Origin: Candidatus Competibacteraceae bacterium
Lineage (GTDB): Bacteria > Pseudomonadota > Gammaproteobacteria > Competibacterales > Competibacteraceae
NCBI GenBank assembly: GCA_016699715.1
Contig: CP065007.1
Location: forward strand, 1,364,001 to 1,428,000
Length of the DNA stretch: 64,000 nt
Direction of reading: 5' to 3'
Shown: positions 43,823-53,067 of the stretch, piece after piece
How the letters are laid out: each line of letters starts with the position of its first letter
Position numbering within the stretch: position 1 is the first letter of the stretch
Program-made: the position numbers and the translations under genes
Notes under the pieces: model-generated
The model's input: the letters and a program-made list of their open reading frames with translations, nothing else
What the model was told of the DNA's origin: nothing
The model's database searches: none

Positions 43823-44572
43823 ATGAAGATTTTAGTCGCCGTAAAACGGGTCGTTGACTACAACGTCAAGGTACGGGCAAAAGCGGACGGTACCGGCGTC
43901 GAAACCGCCAACGTCAAGATGTCCATGAACCCGTTCGATGAAATCGCCGTGGAAGAAGCGATCCGCCTGCAAGAAGCGGGCAAGGCCCAGGAAATCGTGG
44001 CAATCTCGCTGGGCGTCGCCGCCTGTCAGGACACCATCCGCACCGCGCTGGCCATGGGCGCCGACCGCGGCATCCTGGTGGAAACCGACGCCGAACTGCA
44101 ACCGCTGGCGGTGGCCAAGCTGCTCAAGGCGGTGGTCGAGAAGGAAAACCCGGACTTGGTCATTCTCGGCAAACAGGCCATCGACGACGACGCCAATCAG
44201 ACCGGCCAGATGCTGGCGGCGCTGCTCGGCTGGCCGCAGGGGACCTTCGCTTCCAAAGTCGAACTCGACGACGGGACGGTCAACGTCACCCGTGAGATCG
44301 ACGGTGGCCTGGAAACCGTGGCGCTGAAGCTGCCCGCCCTGATCACCACCGACCTGCGCCTGAACGAGCCGCGCTTCGTCAAACTACCCAATATCATGAA
44401 AGCCAAGAAAAAGCCGCTGGAGGTGCTCAAGCCGGCCGATTTGGGCGTGGATGTCGCACCGCGACTGGTCACCCTGAAGGTGCAGGAACCGCCCAAGCGC
44501 CAGGCCGGCATCAAGGTCGGCAGCGTCGCCGAACTGGTGGACAAACTGCACAACGAAGCCCACGTCATCTAA
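43823..44572 (+). CDS. etfB: Electron transfer flavoprotein beta subunit
   Basis: 249 residues. It binds AMP and with EtfA carries electrons from acyl-CoA dehydrogenases to the quinone pool. MKILVAVKRVVDYNVKVR, NPFDEIAVEEAIRL, LILGKQAIDDDANQTGQM and the C-terminal IKVGSVAELVDKL are characteristic. Two ATGs are adjacent; 43823 has the better distance to AAGG. etfA follows 19 bp downstream and an acyl-CoA dehydrogenase gene after that. Confidence 0.96.
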   Translation: MKILVAVKRVVDYNVKVRAKADGTGVETANVKMSMNPFDEIAVEEAIRLQEAGKAQEIVAISLGVAACQDTIRTALAMGADRGILVETDAELQPLAVAKLLKAVVEKENPDLVILGKQAIDDDANQTGQMLAALLGWPQGTFASKVELDDGTVNVTREIDGGLETVALKLPALITTDLRLNEPRFVKLPNIMKAKKKPLEVLKPADLGVDVAPRLVTLKVQEPPKRQAGIKVGSVAELVDKLHNEAHVI

Positions 44573-44591
44573 GCCCGCGGAAATCGAAACC

Positions 44592-45542
44592 ATGAGCATC
44601 CTGGTCATTGCCGAACACGACAACGCCACCCTCAAGGCGGCGACTCTGAACACCATCACCGCCGCCGCGCAACTGGGCGACGATGTCACCGTGCTGGTGG
44701 CCGGCCACGGCTGCGGCGCGGTCGCCGAGGCCGCCGCCCAAGTCGCGGGCGTCAAGAAAGTGCGGGTCGCCGATGCCCCGCACTACGCCCACCAGCTCGC
44801 CGAAAACGTGGCGGCGCTGGTGGTCGGGCTGGCGGGTGGCTACACCCACATCCTGGCCCCGGCCACCGCCGCCGGCAAAAATACGCTGCCGCGAGTCGCC
44901 GCGCTGCTGGACGTGGCGCAAATCACCGATGTCATCAAGATCGACAGCGCCGATACTTTCGTCCGCCCGATCTACGCCGGCAACGTGCTGGCCACCGTCC
45001 AGTCCAAGGATGCGGTCAAGGTGATGACCGTGCGTGGCACCGCCTTCCCGGCCGCGGCGGCCAGCGGCGGCTCCGCCAGCGTCGAAGCGGTCGAGCCAGC
45101 CGCCGACGCCGGTATTTCCAGCTTCGTCGGCCAGCAACTAACGAAGTCCGACCGACCCGAGCTGACCGCCGCCCGTATCATCGTTTCCGGCGGGCGCGGC
45201 ATGGGCAACGGCGACAACTTTAAACTGTTGGAAGACGTCGCCGACAAGCTGGGCGCGGCGGTGGGCGCCTCTCGCGCGGCGGTGGACGCCGGTTTCGTGC
45301 CCAACGATTACCAGGTCGGCCAAACCGGCAAGGTGGTCGCGCCCGAACTGTATGTCGCCGTCGGCATTTCCGGCGCCATCCAGCACTTGGCCGGCATGAA
45401 GGACAGCAAGGTCATCGTCGCCATCAACAAGGATGAGGAGGCGCCGATTTTCCAGGTCGCCGATTACGGGCTGGTCGCCGACCTGTTCGCCGCGGTACCC
45501 GAACTGTCCAAGGAGCTGGACACGCTGAAAGCCGCCGGCTAA
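44592..45542 (+). CDS. etfA: Electron transfer flavoprotein alpha subunit
   Basis: 316 residues. The FAD-binding subunit. The N-terminal domain starts MSILVIAEHDNATLK. The FAD domain has RIIVSGGRGMGNGDNF, GASRAAVDAGFVP, QVGQTGKVVAPELY and GISGAIQHLAGMKDS. The usual EtfA length is kept. It is translated right behind etfB and in front of an acyl-CoA dehydrogenase that is its probable electron donor. Confidence 0.96.
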   Translation: MSILVIAEHDNATLKAATLNTITAAAQLGDDVTVLVAGHGCGAVAEAAAQVAGVKKVRVADAPHYAHQLAENVAALVVGLAGGYTHILAPATAAGKNTLPRVAALLDVAQITDVIKIDSADTFVRPIYAGNVLATVQSKDAVKVMTVRGTAFPAAAASGGSASVEAVEPAADAGISSFVGQQLTKSDRPELTAARIIVSGGRGMGNGDNFKLLEDVADKLGAAVGASRAAVDAGFVPNDYQVGQTGKVVAPELYVAVGISGAIQHLAGMKDSKVIVAINKDEEAPIFQVADYGLVADLFAAVPELSKELDTLKAAG

Positions 45543-45555
45543 GCCGCCGGTCGTC

Positions 45556-45614
45556 CCCGCTTCCCCGTCCCGACCGTCTCCCCCAATGTGGGGCGAGGGC
45601 GGGGCGGGGTTTTT
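45556..45614 (+). terminator. Possible terminator after etfA
   Basis: A C-rich arm pairs imperfectly with a G-rich arm around CCCC-AATGT-GGGG (45581-45593), followed by GGGGCGGGGTTTTT. The T5 run and large stem suggest a terminator or attenuator before the acyl-CoA dehydrogenase gene, but the pairing is imperfect. Confidence 0.3.
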
Positions 45615-45647
45615 CATCGCCGTTCCCCGAACGTTCAAGGAGGCGTC

Positions 45648-47438
45648 ATGACCGCCTATTTCGCCCCGATCCGCGACATGCAGTTTGTCATCAACGAACT
45701 GGCCGGTCTCTCCGAGGTCGCCGCTCTCCCCGCCTTCGCCGAGCAGGAAGTCGGCCCGGAGCTGGTGGAGGCCGTGCTGGAGGAAGCCGCCAAGCTGGCC
45801 GCCGAGGTGCTGGCGCCGCTCAATAAGTCGGGTGACATTCAGGGCGCCCGGATCGGTCCCGAGGGAGTCCTTCCCGCCACCGGCTTCAGCGAGGCGTACC
45901 GAAGCTTCATCGAAGGTGGCTGGAACGGCATCGGCTGCCCGGTCGAACACGGCGGCCAGGGCTTGCCGGAACTGTTCAACACCGCCACCCAGGAGATGTG
46001 GAATTCGGCCAACATGTCCTTCGCGCTGTGCCCGATGCTCAACGCCGGCGCGATCGCGGCGATCGAGCAGGCCGGGTCCGCCGAACAGCAGGCGCTGTAT
46101 CTGCCGAATATGGTCAGCGGCGAATGGACCGGCACCATGAACCTGACCGAGCCGCAGGCCGGCTCCGACCTGTCGGCGGTGCGGACCCGCGCCGTTCCCC
46201 ACGGCGACCATTACCGGATCTTCGGCCAGAAGATCTTCATCACCTGGGGCGAGCATGACATGACCGGGAACACCCTCCATCTGGTGCTCGCCCGTACCCC
46301 GGACGCGCCGGAGGGAGTCAAGGGCATCTCGCTGTTCCTCGTGCCCAAGTTCCTGGTCAACCCGGACGGCTCGCTGGGCGCGCGCAACGACGTCCACGCC
46401 GTATCCATCGAACACAAGCTGGGCATCCACGCCAGCCCGACCTGCGTGATGGCCTTCGGCGACCAGGATGGGGCGGTCGGCTATCTCGTCGGCGTGGAAA
46501 ACAAGGGCTTGGCCTATATGTTCATCATGATGAACGAGGCCCGCTTCAAGGTCGGACTGCAAGGGCTGGCCATCGCCGAGCGTGCTTATCAAGCGGCCCG
46601 CGAATACGCCAAGGACCGGGTGCAGGGCCGAGCGGCCGGCGCCAAGAGCGGCGAGCGGGTCGCCATCATCCACCACCCCGACGTGCGGCGGATGCTGATG
46701 ACCATGAAGGCGCAGAACGAGGCGATGCGCGCCCTGGCCTACGTGGTTGCCATGCACCTGGATCTGGCCCGCCACCACCCCGACCCCGCGACCCGCCAAA
46801 CTCATCAGGCCCGGGTGGAGCTGCTGATTCCGGTGGTCAAGGGCTGGTGCACCGAGACCGGTATCGAAATCGCCTCGCTGGGGCTACAGGTCCACGGCGG
46901 CATGGGTTATATCGAAGAGGCTGGCGCCTGCCAACACCTGCGCGATGCTCGCATTACCACTATTTACGAGGGTACCACCGGTATCCAGGCCGCCGATCTG
47001 GCCGGCCGCAAGCTGAACATGGACCAGGGCGCCGCGATGCGAGCCCTGATCGCCGAGATCGAAATGACCGCCGAAACGCTGGACCCGATTCCCGGCGACG
47101 ACATGGCGGTGATCCGCAACGGGCTGCGCGACGGCGCGAGGGCGCTGGCCGACGCCACCGGGCACATGCTGGCCAGCGGCGACCCCAACAATGCGATGGC
47201 GGTATCGGTGGATTACCTGATGCTGGTCGGCACCGTCTGCGGCGGCTGGCAGATGGCCCGTGCCGCGCGAGTGGCCCAAAACAAGCTGATGACCGGCGAG
47301 GATTCGCTGTTCCACGAAGCCAAGCTGGTCACCGCCCGCTTCTACGTCGAACACCTACTGCCCAAGGCGGGCGCGCTGCTGCGCTCGATTCAGAACGGCG
47401 GCATTTCCATCATGGCGCTGACCGAAGAACAGTTCTGA
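45648..47438 (+). CDS. Acyl-CoA dehydrogenase, long (DmdC-like) type
   Basis: 596 residues, in the class with an added C-terminal domain. It has MNLTEPQAGSDLSAVRT, KIFITWGEHDMTGN, the LGIHASPTCVMAF region, and GIEIASLGLQVHGGMGYIEE before the DARITTIYEGTTGIQA motif. The N-terminal part (MTAYFAPIRDMQFVINEL) is typical of DmdC and related acyl-CoA dehydrogenases of about 600 residues. The substrate chain cannot be inferred. AAGGAGG lies 5 bp before the ATG. Adjacent etfBA would take its electrons. Confidence 0.9.
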   Translation: MTAYFAPIRDMQFVINELAGLSEVAALPAFAEQEVGPELVEAVLEEAAKLAAEVLAPLNKSGDIQGARIGPEGVLPATGFSEAYRSFIEGGWNGIGCPVEHGGQGLPELFNTATQEMWNSANMSFALCPMLNAGAIAAIEQAGSAEQQALYLPNMVSGEWTGTMNLTEPQAGSDLSAVRTRAVPHGDHYRIFGQKIFITWGEHDMTGNTLHLVLARTPDAPEGVKGISLFLVPKFLVNPDGSLGARNDVHAVSIEHKLGIHASPTCVMAFGDQDGAVGYLVGVENKGLAYMFIMMNEARFKVGLQGLAIAERAYQAAREYAKDRVQGRAAGAKSGERVAIIHHPDVRRMLMTMKAQNEAMRALAYVVAMHLDLARHHPDPATRQTHQARVELLIPVVKGWCTETGIEIASLGLQVHGGMGYIEEAGACQHLRDARITTIYEGTTGIQAADLAGRKLNMDQGAAMRALIAEIEMTAETLDPIPGDDMAVIRNGLRDGARALADATGHMLASGDPNNAMAVSVDYLMLVGTVCGGWQMARAARVAQNKLMTGEDSLFHEAKLVTARFYVEHLLPKAGALLRSIQNGGISIMALTEEQF

Positions 47439-47699
47439 GCGCCGTTTTCCGGTTCGACGTCCGGCGATCCCGCCAGATCTGTTTGGAATGGCGGGATTGT
47501 TGTTCGCCCGACCGAGCCACCCGGCAGGCCCAGGGACTCCACCGCTTCATCAAGCCTTACAAACCCCTGCTTTGATTAAGGTTAGCACCTATACTTTGAT
47601 AAGCCGATGTCCACGCGGTCTCCACGACACCAGCGACGCGCGGCCATTCGTCATACCCATCCCATACGGCAACCCCTTGCAAAACCAGGTAATTCCGTC

Positions 47700-49154
47700 A
47701 TGTCCGAACTGACCACTCGCGAGCCTGAAGTTACCCGCGCCAGCCTGTTGAACCGCACCATGGACAACCTCCGCGAGGCGTGGCGGGAAATGGCCGACTG
47801 GCGGGAGGGGTTGTTCGCGGCACCCAGCCCCAACCTGCCCGAAAAGGACATGGAGGCGTTGAAGGCGCAAATGCGCGATTGCCTGGAGGCGCGCGGCGGC
47901 GAAGTGTCCGCCCGCGCCCGAGCCGCCAATCTGGGGCGAATTTATCTCTCGCTCAACGCCAAGGGTCGCAAGCGCTTCCTGCAAATTCTCGCCCGGGAAT
48001 TCGATATCGACCACCAGGCGGTGAACCAGGCGGTGGCGGCGCTGCAAAAGGCGGGGGACAACCACGACGAGCGCGCCAAGGCCGAACGGGCGATGCGCCA
48101 GGCCCTGCAACCGCCGCGGCTGCGACTGTTGACTCAGCTCAACGCCCTGCCCGATGGCTTTCACTTTCTGGTGGACCTGCGCGCGGAACTGTTGATGTGG
48201 CGCAAGGATGACCCAACGCTGGCGGCATTGGAACGGGATTTGTTGTCGCTGCTGGTCTCCTGGTTTGACGTCGGTTTTCTGGAACTGCGGCGCATCAGTT
48301 GGGAATCGCCGGCGGCGCTGTTGGAAAAAGTGATCGCTTACGAGGCCGTGCATCCGATCAAGAGCTGGGACGACCTGAAGAACCGGCTCAGCGCCGACCG
48401 CCGCTGTTTCGCCTTTTTCCACCCGCGCATGCCCAACGAACCGCTGATCATCGTTCAGGTGGCGCTGGTCCACGGCATCGCCGACAACGTTCATACGCTG
48501 CTGGACGAAGCCGCGCCGGTGATCGATCCGACCGAGGCCGATACCGCGATTTTTTACTCGATTTCCAACGCCCACGAAGGGCTGGGCGGCATCAGTTTCG
48601 GCAACTTTCTGATCAAGCGGGTGGTGGACGAACTGGCTGGCGAGTTCAAGAATCTGAAGACCTTCGCCACCCTGTCGCCGATCCCCGACTTCCGCCACTG
48701 GCTGGACGGCAAGCTGAACGAACCCGACAAGGACGCGGAAGGGGAACTGCTGACCGCGTCCGAACGAAAAACGCTGGCCACCGCCGCCGGCACCGGCAAG
48801 GAACCCGCCTCACTGTCGAGCCTGCTGCAAATGCCGGACTGGCCCCAGAATCCGGAACTGGCCAAGGCGCTAAAAAAGCCGCTGCTGCGGCTGTGCACCT
48901 GCTTTCTGGCCAAGGAAAAACGCGCGGGCGGTTCGGCGTTCGACCGCGTCGCTCATTTTCATCTGTCGAACGGCGCGCGCATCGAGCGGCTGAACTGGCT
49001 GGCCAACACCTCGCCTCAGGGTATCGCCCAGTCGGCCGGGCTGATGGTGAACTACCTCTACAAACTCAGCGACATCGCAGCCAATCACGAAGCTTATCGC
49101 GGCGAGGGCAAGGTGACGAGTTCGTCGGCGATTCGCTCGTTGCTGAAAGGTTGA
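47700..49154 (+). CDS. Malonyl-CoA decarboxylase
   Basis: 484 residues. It converts malonyl-CoA to acetyl-CoA and CO2. A helical N-terminal domain (to about 170) is followed by the GNAT-like catalytic domain. That domain has HPIKSWDDLKNRLSADRRCF, MPNEPLIIVQVAL, FYSISNAHEGLGGISFGNFL, FATLSPIPDFRHWL and HFHLSNGARIERLNW, which holds the conserved His. ATG 47700 fits the family's usual start; an in-frame ATG at 47607 would add 31 unconserved residues. Its 3' end overlaps the convergent PP2C gene by 61 bp. Confidence 0.92.
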   Translation: MSELTTREPEVTRASLLNRTMDNLREAWREMADWREGLFAAPSPNLPEKDMEALKAQMRDCLEARGGEVSARARAANLGRIYLSLNAKGRKRFLQILAREFDIDHQAVNQAVAALQKAGDNHDERAKAERAMRQALQPPRLRLLTQLNALPDGFHFLVDLRAELLMWRKDDPTLAALERDLLSLLVSWFDVGFLELRRISWESPAALLEKVIAYEAVHPIKSWDDLKNRLSADRRCFAFFHPRMPNEPLIIVQVALVHGIADNVHTLLDEAAPVIDPTEADTAIFYSISNAHEGLGGISFGNFLIKRVVDELAGEFKNLKTFATLSPIPDFRHWLDGKLNEPDKDAEGELLTASERKTLATAAGTGKEPASLSSLLQMPDWPQNPELAKALKKPLLRLCTCFLAKEKRAGGSAFDRVAHFHLSNGARIERLNWLANTSPQGIAQSAGLMVNYLYKLSDIAANHEAYRGEGKVTSSSAIRSLLKG

Positions 49155-50005
49155 TCGTCCGGTTTCGAGTGGGTCGCCGTCGTCGCTGATCGCCAGAGAA
49201 TCCCAGTGGTGATGTCATCGCCGCTGCCCTGTTGCGAAGCCTCGTTCAACCATTCCCGCAGGTGCGGTCTCACCGCCTCTTCGCCTTCGTCGCGCAGCAT
49301 CGTCCAATAGTCCCGCGCCACTTGCCGGAAATCGGCCTCGTTACGGTAGGCGTTGGCGTAGCCGTCGGTGGCGGTGAGGATCAGCGCCGGCGGCGTGCCG
49401 GCCAGAGTCTGAAAACGCACCTGTACATCATTCCAGGCCTTGTAGGAACACAGCGAGGTGGTTTCGTTGGCGATCAGCCGTTCGTCCCTGGGCAGGGGCC
49501 GTTCGACCTTGCCCTCGGCGGAGACGGTCAGAATGTCGCCGTCGCCAAGTTGCAGATAGAGAATGAAGCCGGGCGCGACGATCACGGCCAGCAGGGTGGA
49601 ACCATAGGCGAGATAAGGATTGGCTTCGACCTGCCGCCGCGCCGCCGCATCCAGCGGTTCCAGTTCCCGCAGGGTGAACGGCTGAAGCTGGAGCGACCGA
49701 TCGACCTGCGCCCGCCAGTGCCGCACCAGTTCCAAGGGCAGCTTTTCCTCCGCCCCGTGCTTGATTTGGGACAGGTTACCGAGCTGGCACAGACGGCCAC
49801 AGACCTTGAGTGCTACCGCCACCGCCGAGCGCGCACCGTGTTGGCTGCGAAAGCTCTTGGCGCTGCCGTGGCCGTCGGCCAGCGCCACGATCAGCGGCAA
49901 CCCGTTCACCGCGCGGGCGATGCGCACCGCGTCTTGGTTGGGTAAGCCGGTACGTTGATGGGCCGCGCCGCGCACGCTGGCCCTGAGCGTCCGCCAGTCG
50001 GTCAT
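49094..50005 (-). CDS. PP2C-like protein phosphatase of the kinase/VWA triad
   Basis: 303 residues. A PPM-type phosphatase in the YegK/TerY-P style. GLPNQDAVRI holds the early Asp, LIVALADGHGSAKSFRS the central DGHG, YLQLGDGDILTVS replaces GDSR, ILTATDGYANAYRN the later Asp, and GSGDDITTGIL the final GDD. Metal ligands look complete. The gene begins 7 bp after the VWA gene, the VWA-phosphatase arrangement known from TerY-P triads and E. coli yegIKL. Its last 61 bp run antisense into the malonyl-CoA decarboxylase gene. Confidence 0.82.
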   Translation of the reverse strand: MTDWRTLRASVRGAAHQRTGLPNQDAVRIARAVNGLPLIVALADGHGSAKSFRSQHGARSAVAVALKVCGRLCQLGNLSQIKHGAEEKLPLELVRHWRAQVDRSLQLQPFTLRELEPLDAAARRQVEANPYLAYGSTLLAVIVAPGFILYLQLGDGDILTVSAEGKVERPLPRDERLIANETTSLCSYKAWNDVQVRFQTLAGTPPALILTATDGYANAYRNEADFRQVARDYWTMLRDEGEEAVRPHLREWLNEASQQGSGDDITTGILWRSATTATHSKPDDQPFSNERIADELVTLPSPR

Positions 50006-50012
50006 GGCCGCC

Positions 50013-50714
50013 CTACCACACATCGTCCGCCGAATTCGGGCCGGCGGCGCTGGGCGGGGTGGGGATCGGCACGTTGAGACCCGGGGTCATGCCCGCCGCC
50101 TGGCTGGCCGGTGAGGAGGCGGATTTCAGCACGGCGGTCGAAACCCATTTGATGGAGCGCACCAACGCTTCGGGGCTGTTGGCTTGCAACGGTTTCAACT
50201 CCGGGTGACCGATGAATTTCTGCAAGACTTCGGTATCGGCGTCCTCGCCGATGGCGATGGCGATGCGCACGGCTTTCTTGCCCCAGGGTTCGTTCATCAG
50301 GGTTTGCAGTCCCTTGTGGAAATCGTCGGTTGGGCAGCCGTCGGAGATCAACACCAGTACCGGCGGCAGGGCGCGGTCGCTCATCGGCGGGATACGCAGT
50401 TGTTCCGCGACCATCGCCAGCGCCCGGCCCAAGTCGGTGACGCCTTCGGTCTGCAAGTCGGCCCATTTGAAATCGACGACCGGGGTCGGCTGAGAGACGT
50501 GCCATTGCGCGCCGCTGGAGAACTTGAGGGCTCGGACCAGAACCTCGGCGTTAGGGTTCTCGTCGGCGACGGTGCGCATGTGCGGTAGGGCTTCGCGGAT
50601 GGCGGTGTTGAGCGCCTGAATCTTGCCGTCGATGGACATGGAGCCGGAACAGTCGGCGATCCAGATGAAGTGCAGCGGGCGGGTGGCTAATTCACCGCCG
50701 GGGCGTTTGGCCAT
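50013..50714 (-). CDS. VWA domain protein (TerY/YegL-like)
   Basis: 233 residues. A von Willebrand A domain with the MIDAS motif DCSGSMS at residues 21-27, the threonine in TDLGRAL, and VLISDGCPTDD as the later MIDAS Asp. The C-terminus is a Pro/Ser-rich tail. TerY-like VWA proteins act with a PP2C phosphatase and a kinase, probably as a metal-dependent assembly adaptor. AGGAG lies before the ATG. It sits between the DUF1566 gene and the phosphatase gene, all on one strand. Confidence 0.88.
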   Translation of the reverse strand: MAKRPGGELATRPLHFIWIADCSGSMSIDGKIQALNTAIREALPHMRTVADENPNAEVLVRALKFSSGAQWHVSQPTPVVDFKWADLQTEGVTDLGRALAMVAEQLRIPPMSDRALPPVLVLISDGCPTDDFHKGLQTLMNEPWGKKAVRIAIAIGEDADTEVLQKFIGHPELKPLQANSPEALVRSIKWVSTAVLKSASSPASQAAGMTPGLNVPIPTPPSAAGPNSADDVW

Positions 50715-50785
50715 GTAGAAACTCCTGGAAATGAAATTCAGAGGTTGAATTTGCCGTTGGATTCAAGGAAAGCAAAAAGCCAAAA

Positions 50786-51625
50786 TCACTGCCCGCCATG
50801 CACGAGCCGCACACGGCCGTTGCTCGCCCTATAGTCGGCGTACACGACGCCACTGCTGAAATCGACGACCAATGCGTAGTGGGGATCGCCGGCATCGGAC
50901 GAGGAGGACCAATACCACCACCCCAGCGTATTTGGGAAGGCTGCTCGATCAATGGTTGGGCTACTCTTACCGGCGACTAGCGTTTGCAATTCTTTCTTCG
51001 TGGGTAATCGCCAATCAAGGCAACCGGCATAACCTCCCTGGCAATTCAATGCTTCAGCAGCGTCCAGCGCCTCCCGCCATGGGTACTGTTTTGCTTCACC
51101 CATGCAGGTTCCATCTTTCCATTTCTGTCCCAATGAAAACCGCATCCATTGCAGTCCCGTTTTCACATCGGTCACCGTGCCATCACCGTTATCCCGATAA
51201 CGACCCGCCATCAAAGTTTCAGTCGGGCGAGTTTGCGGCGCAGGCGCAACCTTGGGAACAGTCGGCGGCGGTGAAGGTGGCGACACCAGGGCCGGTTTCA
51301 CTACAGGCGACGGCTGATCGATCACGCCCAACGCCAGCGCCCACGATTCCACCGCCCAATGCGCCGCCTCGGCGGTCATGGCCAATTCATCTTCCAACCG
51401 TTTGCCCAACCGCGCCAGAATCATTGCCTGCGGTACTCCAGGAGACACCTTGGGCAAATCCTCCACCACCCGGTTTTTCAGGGCGCTGATCAGGACAAAA
51501 ATCTCCCGTTTGTACTGCCCACAATAATCCTTCAGCAGTGCTTCACAGCGGCGCGGGTCTTCGCACAGCGAGCGGCCGTACTGGACGATCAGTTCACGGA
51601 GCTTTTGGCGGGGTGCATTGTGCAT
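50786..51625 (-). CDS. Shared adaptor-like domain fused to DUF1566 (Lcl C-terminal) domain
   Basis: 279 residues. Residues 1-105 are helical (RQKLRELIVQYGRSLC, DPRRCEALLKDYCGQYKREI, AAHWAVESWALALGV) and nearly the same as the start of the SUMF1 gene at 53068-54213. After a Pro/Ser linker, residues 155-279 are a DUF1566 domain with DGTVTDVKTGLQWMRF, DWRLPTKKELQTL and YWSSSSDAGDPHYALVVDF, ending VRLVHGGQ. That last pattern is typical of C-type-lectin-like binding domains. No catalytic role is visible. A strong GGAGGAG precedes ATG 51625, and the kinase stop lies 19 bp upstream. Confidence 0.82.
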   Translation of the reverse strand: MHNAPRQKLRELIVQYGRSLCEDPRRCEALLKDYCGQYKREIFVLISALKNRVVEDLPKVSPGVPQAMILARLGKRLEDELAMTAEAAHWAVESWALALGVIDQPSPVVKPALVSPPSPPPTVPKVAPAPQTRPTETLMAGRYRDNGDGTVTDVKTGLQWMRFSLGQKWKDGTCMGEAKQYPWREALDAAEALNCQGGYAGCLDWRLPTKKELQTLVAGKSSPTIDRAAFPNTLGWWYWSSSSDAGDPHYALVVDFSSGVVYADYRASNGRVRLVHGGQ

Positions 51626-51644
51626 GCTGAAAGTCTCCTCCTCG

Positions 51645-52961
51645 TCAAACCCGTATCTCGCCTTCCACCGGGCCAAAATTGATCTTCACGCCCGCCGCCA
51701 GCGAAGCGCTGCGCCCCGGTTCCACATCACGAATCGTTCCGTCCGGGGTGGTGATGACCCATTTCACCGGAGACTGGTTTTTCAGGCCCCATAAGCTCGG
51801 GTTCTGTGGATGCTGCTGCACAACCGCCAGCGGTTGGCTGAAGTCGTAAAGTCGCTGAGGATCGAGATGGTGTGGGTACAGTTGGGTGTCGTGGTTGAGC
51901 ATGATCACGCCGCGCTCGATGCGGATGCGGTACGGCAGCGTCAGCACGCACTTGCAGGACCAGCACGGTCCCGGTTGCCCGCCGGACGCACGCAAGGCGT
52001 CGCTGTCGTAGAAATTTTCCACGCCGCACTGGCCGCAGTAGAGAATGGCGTCGCGTAACTGGACCATCGTTGCCCGCCATTCGCTCTCCCGCACCCGTTC
52101 GTGGGGGTCGCGCAGACCGGCGGTGAAGGCGCGGGTGAAGCGGTCGCGCAGGAATTGCGGGTAGAGTGGCCAGTATTCGAGGGCGTTGTCATGCAGGCCG
52201 CGCACGGGCTGGTTGGCATCGTCGGTGGGATCGAAAATAAACAGCGGCTCGGTGCCGTACAGCTTGTTCATCGCCGGCAAATCGAAGCATTTGATCGCAG
52301 CTTCCTTTTTGCCCTCCAGCGGATGATGGACGTGGAACAGGTAGAACAGCAGTACGGATAGCGAGAACAGGTCGGTTTGGGTGCTGGGCGCGGTTTCGCC
52401 CCGCACCACTTCCGGGGCGATGAAACGCGGGGTGCCCAGAATGCCGCTGTCGCCCTGGCCGTCGATGGCGACGTTGTCGTTGTCGCAGACCTGGATGTCG
52501 CCGGTATCGGGGTCGAAAAAGACGTTGCCGAAGGAAATATCCCGATAGCACAGACCCTTGGCGTGTAGTTCCAGGAAGGCTTGGGCCAGTTGCAGGCCGG
52601 CGGTGGCGAGGGCACGGAAGCTGGGTTCGATGCGTCCTTTCATCAGGTCCACGATGCCCTGGTAGCGCGGTTCGCGCAGCGGCATCAGGTAGCCAAAACC
52701 GGGCGCGCTCGCCGAGCTGGCCAATTCCAGCGGCCAGAGAAACCGAGCGTTGGGCGGGCCTTTGCGGATCAGCGTTTCCAGATTTTGCCGTTGCGCGGGC
52801 GTGGCCTGTTCGGGGAAGTACCACTTGAGGGCCAGTGGCTTGCCGTCCAGCGTGGCGCGGTAGACTTCGCCCTGCCCGCCGCCGCCGAGGAAGGTTTCGA
52901 CGGTGCAGGGATGGCCGGAGGCGGCCTGAACGGTGGAGCGGAGTTGGAGAAGTTGGTGCAT
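51645..52961 (-). CDS. Protein kinase with C-terminal zinc ribbon (YegI/TerY-P kinase-like)
   Basis: 438 residues. The kinase domain has GGGGQGEVYRA, ALKWYFP, a catalytic loop YRDISFGNVFFD (YRD for HRD, Ser for the usual Lys) and a metal loop DNDNVA (for DFG). GTPRFIAPEVVRG is a clear activation segment. After residue 310 come CGQCG and CWSC, a zinc ribbon, and then a beta-rich C-terminal domain. The catalytic Asp residues are kept, so activity is plausible despite the unusual loops. It is the kinase of the kinase-VWA-PP2C triad. AGGAAT precedes the ATG. Confidence 0.85.
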   Translation of the reverse strand: MHQLLQLRSTVQAASGHPCTVETFLGGGGQGEVYRATLDGKPLALKWYFPEQATPAQRQNLETLIRKGPPNARFLWPLELASSASAPGFGYLMPLREPRYQGIVDLMKGRIEPSFRALATAGLQLAQAFLELHAKGLCYRDISFGNVFFDPDTGDIQVCDNDNVAIDGQGDSGILGTPRFIAPEVVRGETAPSTQTDLFSLSVLLFYLFHVHHPLEGKKEAAIKCFDLPAMNKLYGTEPLFIFDPTDDANQPVRGLHDNALEYWPLYPQFLRDRFTRAFTAGLRDPHERVRESEWRATMVQLRDAILYCGQCGVENFYDSDALRASGGQPGPCWSCKCVLTLPYRIRIERGVIMLNHDTQLYPHHLDPQRLYDFSQPLAVVQQHPQNPSLWGLKNQSPVKWVITTPDGTIRDVEPGRSASLAAGVKINFGPVEGEIRV

Positions 52962-53014
52962 GGTCTGATTCCTGATGCTTCAACCGTCTTTCAAAAAACC
53001 CCAAAAATGGCGCG

Positions 53015-53037
53015 AAAAAACGCGCGCTTCGCGCGCG
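53015..53037 (-). terminator. Intrinsic terminator after the SUMF1 gene
   Basis: On the minus strand a perfect 7-bp GC stem with a GAA loop (53021-53037) is followed by T6 (53015-53020), 31 bp after the SUMF1 stop. It would separate the SUMF1 gene from the kinase gene that begins at 52961. Confidence 0.75.
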
Positions 53038-53067
53038 GTAAAGGGTAAAAGATTAAAGATCAAAGGC

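Noticed and set aside
45138..46805. A 555-codon minus-strand open frame opposite etfA and the acyl-CoA dehydrogenase
   Set aside because: It mirrors codon structure of two clear genes and has low-complexity Gly/His/Arg content typical of GC-rich shadows.
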